From positions 58,457,816-58,521,815 of the forward strand of contig OZ024938.1 in NCBI GenBank assembly GCA_964017235.1: a stretch of 64,000 bases of DNA, in the 5' to 3' direction. The notes beneath the pieces were generated by a model that was not told where the DNA came from, made no database searches, and saw only the letters and a program-made list of their open reading frames with translations. Positions 55,601 to 64,000 of this stretch are shown here, one piece after another. Position 1 is the first letter of the stretch. Every line of letters starts with the position of its first letter. The DNA is from Sabellastarte sp. h YS-2021 (taxonomy: Eukaryota; Annelida; Polychaeta; Sabellida; Sabellidae). The position numbers and the translations under genes were made by a program.

Positions 55601-57929
55601 TTGTTTTAAGATGCTCAAGAAACAAATTGGTATACAGCTAAATCTGCTCACAAAATCTTGTTGTCAGAGATGGAGAGGGGCAAGGTGGCTTTGAAAGATA
55701 ATAGCAAAGTACATCAGATACGAGCTAGGTACACACAGCGTCCAATACACCCATCACAAACTGACAAAAAGGGGGGTCCCTCAAAGCCAACGGGGGTTCC
55801 CTCAAAGTTTTACAATAATGGCAACTGCATACATGAGGGTGAGCATATGGATGGGCATGTCTTGCATAAGCATGCATGTGCATATTGTTACAAAATGGTC
55901 AAGAGATTTTGCTATCATTCTGAATTATCTTGTAATAGAAAAGAAATGAAAAGAAAAAAACGATCAGTAGGCACAGGTTCAGGTATATCTGGTAGCCAGG
56001 ATAATTATATTTTTCTCAGTATTTTTTCTGTTCTAAGCTCAGCAAATTTGGGGTTCAACTTCCTTTGATTGGGGCTAAAACTAAGTCAAAAATTGTTCAA
56101 AGAAATAAATGACTGGCTATCAGAACCAAAGTGTTTCATGGTAATGAATCTGGGGCCCGACAGGGCAGTATTTGTAAGAGTACGAATAACAGTTCTGCAT
56201 ACAGATCAGATGATGAAAATATAAAGTATCAAAGTAATTGTGTTCTAGACCAGGATTTGACTGTGTGTTATAGTGAATTAATTCATAATTCAGTGATTAA
56301 TTCTAGGACTTCTGTGTTAAAGCAAGATACACCTGTTGGTGGCAAGGAAGGGTTGTGTGTTAACAAGCACAGGGCTCAGTCGCCTGTGAACTCTGATAAT
56401 GTGGTGCATGGTACTGTTTTCACTACTTCTGAAGGGGGTAATAATAGTACTTTACCTCCTGAGGGTTTCACTTGCAGCCTTTTGGTTTCATTAAAAAGTT
56501 GAAAATATATCAAAGTATCACTTGAAAGACGTTTCAAGATCTGTTATTGCAAGCTCGAATAATGAATGGGTAAAACAAGTGCACAGGATTGTAGAAGATA
56601 CCGGTGAGAGCAATTATAAAAGTGCCCGGATTTTGGTTAAGACGGATCTTAATCTTAAACTGTGGGCTGAAATATAAACTGAATATCATGACCCTCAGTT
56701 GTTGGACTATTTGCGATATGGATTTCCTTTATGTGTCAAGTATGACACTTTTCAGAACATACCCTCCACTGTTAATCATCTGTCAGCCACACGCTTTCCT
56801 GCTGATGTTAATATTTACTCCTCTACAGAACTTTGAATCTGTGCCTTTTGAAAAATTTCATGTTTCTCCACTACTTACTCGACCAAAAATTAATGACAGT
56901 CGAAGGGTTATTGTGAACCTATCATATCCCGAAGGTCAATTGGTTAGCAGTAACATTGAATCTGATTCATATGCTGGTTATGATTTTGACCTATCTTATC
57001 CGACAATTGACAACATTGTGGATGAAATTGCAAAAGTTGGTGAAGATGTGTTGCTCTATAAACTCGACATTAGTCGAGCATTTCACAACTTGCTAATTGA
57101 CCCTAGGGACTATGGTGTGATGGGCTTACAGTGGGACCATAACTATTACATTGATGTAAGTGTTGCGTTTGGTTATAAACATGGCAGTGAGCAGATGCAA
57201 AGACTCGGGGATACCATTAAGCTCGTTATGACATCACAAAGTTATGCTGTTTCCCCTATATTGATGATATCATTGGCATTCAGAGGGCTGTTGACACCCT
57301 AAAAGCATTAGTTGACAATATAGGTCTCCCAATTAACCCTAAAAAGCTTGTATCTCCAGCTAAACAAGTCATTTGTATGGGTATTTTGGTTGATGTGAAA
57401 AATAATATCTTAAAAATTCCAGACGAAAAATTTGCAGAAATAAGAAGTATTTGTGCAAAATGGGCTAAAAAAACCACAGCCACTAAACGACAGCTACAGT
57501 CCCTGTTAGGAAAGCTATTGTATATCCATAGCTGTTTTCGACCCTCTAGACCTTTTGTTAACCGCATGCTTGCTTTGTTGAGAAATTCACATAATGACCG
57601 CAATATTTATCTCACAGATACTGACACCCAACCCACTGGATGCGGTTCCAACCATAGTAAATGAAACAATAGCATGTACGGCTGATGAAAACTCCAGGAA
57701 TCTCTCGAGGAGGAGAGGATCTGAGATGTCACATGGATCTACCCTTGGACATAAGAAACTGGCATCTGTCAGTCATTTTCAGGACTACCCAATTATTCCA
57801 AGAACTGTACATTTAAGATAGTGTTGCACCTACAAATTTTCAACAAGTTTCCAAACAAATCACAGGTCTCAAAATGATGTCTAACAACTTGAAGACAAGT
57901 CTTTAAAGAAGGCCGCCGTTAATTTAAAA

Positions 57930-58172
57930 ATTCCTAAAGTGTCAGATATTGTTAATCTTTCAAAATGTTTCAAATTTAAAAAGGTTACAAATTTTAAATT
58001 AAAAAACTCTCAAACTATTTCGAACTTTGAAATTTTCTGAAGTGTCAAAATCTTTTTATAATTTTACAAGCATCTCAAAGGTAAAAATCATTTCACACTT
58101 TTGAAAGTTTCTCAAAGGTCAAAATTATTTCAAAATTTTTTAAGTTTCTCAAAGATCAAAATCTTGTTAAAG
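57930..58172 (+). repeat. Degenerate tandem repeat of about 36-40 bp
   Basis: At least four units with a TTTCTCAAAGGTCAAAAT core followed by ATTTCAAA-type words, clearest at 58060-58170. It is AT-rich and noncoding. Confidence 0.6.
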
Positions 58173-58177
58173 TTTTC

Positions 58178-58208
58178 TCACTTGCTCACTCACTCAGTCA
58201 CTCACTCA
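58178..58208 (+). repeat. (CTCA)n microsatellite
   Basis: Imperfect CTCA tetranucleotide repeats. Confidence 0.7.
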
Positions 58209-58524
58209 TTTTGTTTGTGTGCATTGGGATCATGTGTTTTGTGGGGGTTGTAATGTTTTTGTGTTTGGGTTTTTCGTGTTTGTAAGATTTGGGTAGTTCT
58301 GAGAAGAACCTTTGAATCAGCCATGGTTCCCTAAAAGGACCTTTTGTAGGTAGTAGTAGTAAGTCTACTGCTGCTGCTGTTTGGGCTGTGATGACTGTTG
58401 AAGTGGCTGTTATGGGAGTTGAGGTGGCTCATACTGCTGGGCAGTGTGAGGAGAGGTAACGTGTTTATGCTGGTCACTTCATGTAAATGAAGTGTCCATC
58501 TACTGGTAGTTCATGATTCAATGT

Positions 58525-59240
58525 TTATTCCCAAAAGGCTACAGAGGCCTGAGATGTTGGGAAAAGTTCTTCTCCGGTGACAGAGGTTATAGACAGTGGG
58601 CTTAAGGTCTTAGTTGGACTGATAGAGAAATGGAAAATGTAGCTGTCTTGATGAAGTCCTTGTTGATTTTTGACAACTAAGTATGGGGTCTGCTGCCTTC
58701 TGGGCTGTTGTCCTGGTGACACCATCTGGCCTAGTTGAACTGGATGTTTGACCTGGCTTGCTGATGAAGGAAGCATCTGGATGTCTGTAGTGGTCAAGAT
58801 GTACTCCCTGGCAGTAGTTGCTGGCTGATGTGGCCGCTGCTGGTAAATTGGTGGCACATAAGTATCCCACTTAAAAATTTAACTGACTCATTTCGAAAGG
58901 TATGAAAAGCTGCTTCCTCCTCGTTTCTACTATGGATTCCAGGTAGTTGTAGAATTCTGTTCTGGCGCTCTCCTGTCTTGGCCTAACCAAATATGTGAGC
59001 ATAGTCTTCATCTGGGCAAACTGATTCAACACCTGCTTGTCCACTGATGAAGGCTGGGTCACTACATTCATACTGGCAGTGCTGACAATGAATGGCTGGT
59101 GTGATGTGTCAGAGGAGATGCTGGTCTCCATGCTGTCTGTATCCATCGATCCTCGTGAAATGTCATGGGATGAGGTTTTACTAGCACTGGCTCCTGTCTG
59201 TGGTGACTTAAATCTGGAAGAGACCCTTCCTTCTTATGTG
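58525..59240 (-). CDS. Myb/SANT-like (Harbinger-type) protein remnant or exon
   Basis: The minus-strand frames 59146-58871 and 58857-58525 lie end to end. The first carries a Ser/Thr-rich part (MDTDSMETSISSDTS) and a helix-like ARTEFYNYLESIVETRRKQL, which resembles the C-terminal BESS-like segment of Myb/SANT or MADF proteins encoded by PIF/Harbinger transposons. The second is rich in Gln, Pro and Ser (PPIYQQRPHQPATT), also usual after that segment. The frame changes by one base near 58865, which suggests decay. An AATAAA signal on the minus strand lies near 58530. The DNA-binding half is not visible. It could be a host gene instead of a transposon gene. Confidence 0.35.
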
Positions 59241-59520
59241 GCTCTTATAAACCAAAACTTATCCCAAATCCAGAGCTACCTCTGTGTCATTTCCTTATGA
59301 ACCTGGCCAGAATTGGGCTGGGTAAATTTTCCATAGCGAGTTTCAAATCAAGTCTTGCACACTTTCACTCAGGGGTTGTAGTTGCTTGTAAATCTTTCCC
59401 GTGATCCTCACGATCCATGACAAAATGTACCATAGCCGCCTCATCTTAGTGTGTTAAATAAATGTTCATCATTTTTTTCTTTCTTACACCTGGGATAGGC
59501 ACTGAGTAACTGTTTCTATT

Positions 59521-59871
59521 TCACTTCACACCTGTACAGTCTTTGTCTTGTTTCAGCCACTGTCTCCTCCATCTATGAAATGTCCTCCTGTTGAATATAC
59601 TCTGACCTCTGGGCTTCCTAACTCTCCCTCTTTGTTCCCGCTCCACCCTCCTCCTCTGGATATCAGTAGCTGTAGCTGCCAACGTAAATCTGTAGGTCTG
59701 TCTGTGGGGATTTCTATTTTCCTGGCATACTTGCTTGATTTTTAGGACCCATCTTATAAATGAACAAAGACTGTTACACCATTCGCTCATTCTGTTTTGG
59801 AATTCACAATTCTTAATATTCCATTTTGACTTGGTTGGTGAAACAAAATGCCTGTACAGCTCATCTATCAT
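59521..59871 (-). CDS. Arg-rich open frame upstream of the Myb-like remnant
   Basis: A 116-codon frame with a basic stretch (DIQRRRVEREQRGRVRKPRG) and FNRRTFHRWRRQWLKQ. I do not recognise a family. It starts at the edge of the inverted-repeat segment 59878-59983 and points toward the Myb-like frames. It might be a transposon gene fragment or chance. Confidence 0.25.
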   Translation of the reverse strand: MIDELYRHFVSPTKSKWNIKNCEFQNRMSEWCNSLCSFIRWVLKIKQVCQENRNPHRQTYRFTLAATATDIQRRRVEREQRGRVRKPRGQSIFNRRTFHRWRRQWLKQDKDCTGVK

Positions 59872-59877
59872 TCACCA

Positions 59878-59983
59878 GGGGCCGTTTTTCACGAAAGGTC
59901 TTAGCCAAATCTTGGGCTTAAGTTAGATGGATCTGTAAACAAAAGTTAAGCCCAGGAATTGGCCAAGACATTTCGTGAAAATT
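59878..59983. mobile_element. Short inverted-repeat (MITE-like) segment
   Basis: GGGGCCGTTTTTCACGAAAG on the left and TTTCGTGAAAA on the right, with inner inverted words (GGTCTTAGCC, GGCCAAGAC). The ends resemble those of the MITEs at 60085 and 60908 (GGGGC, then a TTTCAC/ATGAAA core), so it may be a shorter relative or the end of the element holding the minus-strand frames. Confidence 0.5.
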
Positions 59984-60084
59984 ATTATTATTATTTTTTC
60001 TATAGCGATTTATTATAATTACTCAAAGAGCTGTAACAATGTTATAGAAAACTATTATCATTTTGTAATTGAAAATGGCCTCAG

Positions 60085-60657
60085 GGGCGAATTTTATGAA
60101 AAGTCTCAGACTTAGCCAAGTCTCAGGCTGAGTCACTGGCTCCTATCTGAGCCTTTTGGCTCAGCTAACTCTTTGTCTCAAACGGTTTTTAAAGAAGGGG
60201 TGTCAGTTGAGACCAAGCTTTTGAAATAACCACAGTGGTTTTCTATGTCATGTAACCCTTTTTGTAGTAAAATATTTTACTGATGACATATATGTTCCTT
60301 TTGTTTGACACATTATATCTCTGGTCAAGTGCTATTTTGCAATGGGAAACCTTGGAAACATGTAAAAACACCTAAAGACTACTTCAGGAGGTTGTTTTAT
60401 ATACTTTTACCTTATTTTCAGCTACTTCAAGTTTTGAAGTGGAGACTATATTTGAGCCTCTGTGTACAGAACTTAAAGCCTCTACCTACCAGTCTCAGCA
60501 TTTGGGCCAGTAGGTCAACCAAAACTGAGACTGAGACCTTTTGTAAAATCCGTAAAGGCTGAGCCCATGGGCTCAAGAAAAATGTTCCAATAATTTGTGA
60601 CAAAAGTCTCACGTTTGAGCCTGAGTCCAGGCTTAGACACTTTCATGAAATTCGCCC
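60085..60657 (+). mobile_element. MITE, forward copy, CAG duplication
   Basis: The ends GGGCGAATTTTATGAAAAGT and, from the right, GGGCGAATTTCATGAAAG are flanked by CAG on both sides (60082-60084 and 60658-60660). Three-base target duplications fit PIF/Harbinger elements. The interior carries AACCACAGTGGTTTTCT and CCTAAAGACTACTTC, both found reversed in the next element. The 85-codon frame inside has no motif. Confidence 0.75.
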
Positions 60658-60659
60658 CA

Positions 60660-60907
60660 GATGAATAATATATGAGCTATAGAGACATGGCTGAGACCCC
60701 TGATGCATAATATATCAAATATATAGAAAGAGAGGGGCAAGTTTTTTCTTTAACTAAGCAAGTCAACAAGACCTAGGTCAAAATTGTGTTAATGTATAAC
60801 ATATTGAAATCTAGTCTGGTCTACCATTGTCTTGTGATATTTACGGTTAGTGCTGTTTATTTATATACTATTCTACAATATCTACTTCTTAAATTTGTCC
60901 TTGTCCA
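60660..60907. other. Spacer between the two MITEs
   Basis: AT-rich, nothing recognised. Confidence 0.5.
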
Positions 60908-61493
60908 GGGGCCGATTTCACAAAGGGACTTAAGCCCAGCTTTAGATTTAAATTTATGACTTTGGTCTTAGATTTTGTCAAAAGAATGTTAAGTCTGTGG
61001 TCTTAGAATTAGCGGATTTCACAAAGCAGCTAAGTCCATGAAATTGCTAAGTTAGTGGACTTAACTTTAAGTCTGGGAGGTAATGGGCTTAAATTTTGTA
61101 AAGAGGACTTAAATATGGCTGCCATAACTTTTCTCCATTTCAGAGTTTGAAATGGCTGTAAATAAAGTATAATTACACAGAACACCTCACTAAAGTAGTC
61201 TTTGGGAAGTTTATATGTGGCAACAAGGTTTTCCATTTCAAAACAGCACTTTTCCGTAGATAAAATGCATTAAATAAAGGCTATATGGCACCAATATTAC
61301 ATTTTGAATAGATATAAAAGGTCACATGACACAGAAAACCACTGTGGTTATTTGATAAGCTTGGACATAGCTAAGTCATCTTTGTGAAATCGATTTTAAG
61401 TCCCAGACTTAGCTAAGGCCAAAGATTTAGATTTAAGTCCCAGACTTAGCTAATAAAGTGACTTAGTTTAAGTCCTTTAGTGAAATCGGCCCC
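60908..61493 (-). mobile_element. MITE, reverse copy of the same family
   Basis: The ends GGGGCCGATTTCACAAAGGG and, from the right, GGGGCCGATTTCACTAAAGG. The minus strand carries GAAATGGAAAACCTTG and CCCAAAGACTACTTT, as does the forward copy at 60340-60385. The flanks are CA and TG rather than a clear 3-bp duplication. The two elements form a close inverted pair 250 bp apart. Confidence 0.7.
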
Positions 61494-61499
61494 TGTATT

Positions 61500-62440
61500 T
61501 AACTGTTATTTTATCTGGTCGTTCCTCAATGTTTTTGTCGTCAAATAAAAGTATATTCCTGTACATTTTGTCCGATTTGGCAAAGAGCCGATTTGTCCAG
61601 CTCCCATTTATTTTCAGTGACTTTGATATCAAGGAGTAAATATATTGATCGTTTTAACATGTGCCGTTGAAACTTTCAACTACATATATGTGCCTACTAA
61701 CATTTCAATTTTATTGACTTAAATTCTCTTCCATGTAAACATTGTTAGATAAACACACCAACATTCACTCGGCAAGTACAGTAACCTGGAGAAACAAGAA
61801 AGTAAAAAAAACTGATTATGTATGCATATGTTTATCCTTATATTTATAGAAACTTATTTCAGCATAAAAAAATACTAAACGCTTTCAATTTCGTCTTTGA
61901 TGGAAGTACACAATAAATAGGAGAAACCAAGATATATCTAATTGACTTACTGGATACAAACGGAACAAAGTACATTAAAATGGTCTTGAATGCAACTGGC
62001 AACTGCATAGTCAAGGCTGAAAGTGAGAATCGGCTAGTGGAGCATTCTATACGCAGTTGCCATATGGATTCCCATATGGTCTACCATATTAAATGCTGAA
62101 CTACACATAAATACATGTATGGGGAAAGATGAGTAAGAAGATCACTTGATAAACATTGGCATTTTTGTTTTACAGAAACAATGTATATTTGCTTCAGCCT
62201 AAAGTACAGACATTTCAGTGGTATGTACACAAACATTAAATTAACAATATCACCGTGTTATGGCGATCCTAAGTTTAGAGATTCACTTATTGTACATGAT
62301 ATGAACGTTTGTGTGAGCTGTGTAAAGTTCTGTCTAGCTTAGAATATGGCACACCTACTACATTACTATGGATATTGTTGTTGTAGTTGCATAAGTATTC
62401 AGCTTGAACCAAACTGAGTTTTGAACTTCTGTTGAATTGC
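61500..62440. other. No gene seen, possible 5' flank of the 62635 exon
   Basis: AT-rich with no repeat recognised. Confidence 0.4.
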
Positions 62441-62634
62441 GAGGATACGAAATGGAGAAAAGATGCTTTCTTATGAAATCAAAGTGCCAATCAAAACCTT
62501 TTCAGTCTGTTTGCAAGTGAAAACCTTTGCAAACCTAATTTGCATAATTGCAATCTTACATCATCCAATGAATTTGATTATAGTGTATTTGCATTTGCTA
62601 AGAAATCCCACAACTGTGATATCTTGGAGATTGT

Positions 62635-62977
62635 ATGACTGCTGCATTGACCAACATGGAGTTGTCAGTATCAGCTGAAGAAATCAAGGGAATTAACTCA
62701 AATAACCATGCATGTATTCTTGACAGTGGGGATATAGGCAATAATGAGAGCCAGACATTGCAAAATGGCTTGGAGAATATGGGCAAGACGAGGAAGAAAT
62801 CTAACAGAAATGATCCACCTTATAGCTTCACGAATATCCTGAAGACTGTGGCTACCTATGTAGCGTTCTTTGCTTTGGTGAGTGTGGCATTGATATTAAT
62901 ATTTGCGGATGTTTATCCGCCTGTTCAAAATTCCCTAGAGAATAAAATCCTTGCATTTAGATGTGGACATTGCACAG
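62635..62977 (+). CDS. Candidate host exon: N-terminus of a membrane protein
   Basis: The ATG at 62635 opens 114 codons up to a donor-like CAG/GTGCAA at 62977/62978, leaving one base in the next codon. Residues 1-65 are polar (about 62 before the basic KTRKKSNRND part ends). Residues about 72-92 form one membrane segment (VATYVAFFALVSVALILIFA). After it comes DVYPPVQNSLENK and a Cys-rich RCGHCTG. This is the layout of a type II membrane protein with a short cytosolic N-terminus. A second in-frame ATG (codon 8) is an alternative start. The frame stays open 14 codons past the donor to a stop at about 63021, so an unspliced 128-residue protein is also possible. No family is recognised. Confidence 0.45.
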
Positions 62978-63054
62978 GTGCAAGCTTCAAAGTTGTAATA
63001 AATAATTTGCATCAAGTTTGATCAAAGATAGGTTATCTCTCTTTAAACAGCTCA

Positions 63055-63185
63055 GCATGTACGGTGGTATTATGGCTAACACACTCGCCCCCATCTTCCC
63101 GGTTCTGGGTTCAATTTCCACCCAATCTTAGGTGTGAATGGTGGATTTTGATTGCTGGTACTGTGACCTTTAAGTGGAAGCATAG
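63055..63185 (+). repeat. Decayed tRNA-headed SINE
   Basis: TACGGTGGTATTATGGCTAA resembles box A and GTTCTGGGTTCAATTTCC resembles box B. The body is diverged from SINE-A. Confidence 0.45.
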
Positions 63186-63189
63186 GTAA

Positions 63190-63768
63190 AATAGCAAACT
63201 AACAAATACTTAACGACAGTATAACATTAACTAAACATTCTTTATGTAGTCACATTACATTGTTAGTAGCCGTTAGAGATCCCCTCCAGGTCACAAAGGT
63301 TAGTTGAAATACCACAATTGCTGTAGAACGCATGTAAAATACAATTTTTGTTGACATTACCTTACTGAGCGACACTTCAGTAACTTTGTTTTATACAACA
63401 ATGAGAACTTAACATTTAGTTTGATGTAAAGAACAGAGGGTTTACTGTACGAATACTTAACTAGTGTGTCTTAACTAAGTTATTTTTTACATATGAGGGT
63501 TGTAACAAATACCTTAACTGACAGTAAACTAAGGTTTCGATTTACTCAAAGATTTGCCAACTAAGAGTTAGCTAATAGCTCACAAACTTGTTAACAGAAC
63601 AAATGCTTTGATATTTACAGGCCCCTGGCTGGTTTTCAGTACAGTTTCGTTAACCTCTAGTGTCCACTGCTTTCCTCCATCTATTTAACCCCTTATCTTC
63701 TTTGATATGTTGTATGTAATGCACTGACATCAACATTAAACTGAAATAAAACAATAAATTTAATTGGA
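63190..63768. other. No gene recognised
   Basis: AT-rich. The CTAACTAGTGTG and AACTAAG-type words are not organised into a clear repeat. Confidence 0.4.
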
Positions 63769-63772
63769 GATT

Positions 63773-64000
63773 GTTGTTGTAGTAGTTAACACACTGACCC
63801 CCCCACCTCTGAGTTCATCAGTTAAAATCTCGGACCTGATTCTATGTAGGAAAGTTGGTAGTTGCTTACTGATGCCCAGCAGTTTACAGTGCAGAGTCTT
63901 GACCAACTTTTATGTACTGGTTTTCTCTGCCCTTAAAACTACCCGTTGTGATATGACCTATGCAGTGTACTGAAAAATCAAATAAAATCAAACAACGAAT
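63773..64000 (+). repeat. SINE-A copy at the window edge
   Basis: The head (GTAGTTAACACACTGACC) and box-B region are diverged. The body is clear: GCCCAGCAGTTTACAGTGCA, TGTACTGGTTTTCTCTGCCC and AACTACCCGTTGTGATATGA, ending in the AAATAAAATCAAAC tail. Confidence 0.7.

Larger units (their letters stand above)
54312..57830 (+). mobile_element. DIRS-like retroelement, broken fossil
   Basis: The left part (54312-54685) is a terminal-repeat-like segment with a GTATAAAAGT promoter-like word, shared with 42281-42648. A gag-like region at 55620-56060 includes a Cys/His-rich segment (HACAYCYKMVKRFCYHSE). Reverse-transcriptase and RNase H-type remains at 56600-57830 include LTRPKINDSRRVIVNLSYP, YKLDISRAFHNLLIDP and TKRQLQSLLGKLLYIHSC. 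This is the style of DIRS/tyrosine-recombinase retroelements. No recombinase or right terminal repeat is recognised. A LINE with a nested SINE is inserted at 54982-55600. It is broken in several places and old. Confidence 0.7.

Noticed and set aside
59037-59300. 87-codon plus-strand frame
   Set aside because: It lies opposite the Myb-like minus-strand frames and has no motif of its own.

Overview
The window looks like AT-rich euchromatin or intergenic DNA from an invertebrate animal, most likely a marine one. The evidence is the repeat content: tRNA-headed SINEs, 5S-rRNA-headed SINEs, CR1/L2-like LINE reverse transcriptases, a DIRS-like retroelement relic, a Ginger-like integrase relic and many small inverted-repeat elements. 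This mix is typical of molluscs, brachiopods, amphioxus and their allies, but I cannot name the species or the phylum. No prokaryotic operon structure is present, and no complete host protein-coding gene can be read.

Layout. 1-4200 is AT-rich with one promoter-like CpG/YY1/E-box patch near 2.9-3.4 kb. 4.2-8 kb holds inverted-repeat elements and SINEs. 8-33 kb is mostly unique AT-rich DNA with scattered SINEs, two 5S-derived SINEs, small MITEs, a 76-bp triple tandem repeat and one possible pair of host exons (13843-13972 and 19247-19260). 33.3-43.7 kb is a dense nest of elements inserted into each other. 45.9-48.9 kb is the relic of a Ginger-like element with an integrase core, an acidic tandem repeat, a cysteine cluster and a Ulp1-type protease. 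48.9-53.4 kb holds related terminal arrays, two LINE fragments and another body copy. 54.3-57.8 kb is a broken DIRS-like retroelement carrying a LINE that itself carries a SINE. 58.5-59.9 kb has minus-strand reading frames that resemble a Myb/SANT-type gene of a Harbinger-like transposon. 60-61.5 kb is an inverted pair of one MITE family. 62.6 kb has a plausible host exon encoding a single membrane-spanning segment.

The main result is a set of nonautonomous elements (called C, D, E, F, H, I, J and K here) whose ends are arrays of short palindromes or inverted motifs, a different motif in each family. The best-preserved ones (C, D, E, F) begin TGT and end ACA, and four copies have an exact or near-exact 4-bp target duplication. 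Families C, F and K share the same internal body although their terminal arrays differ. The outermost 16 bp of family F match 15 of 16 bases of the sequence ending the integrase relic at 48943. This suggests that a Ginger-like integrase mobilised a modular group of palindrome-ended elements. The link is an inference from termini and target-site length; no active enzyme is present here.

The nesting gives relative ages. A SINE with a 15-bp target duplication (33867-33881 and 38530-38544) was split by a C element, which itself took in an F element and a second C element. The same SINE was split again by a D element with an exact TTAC duplication.
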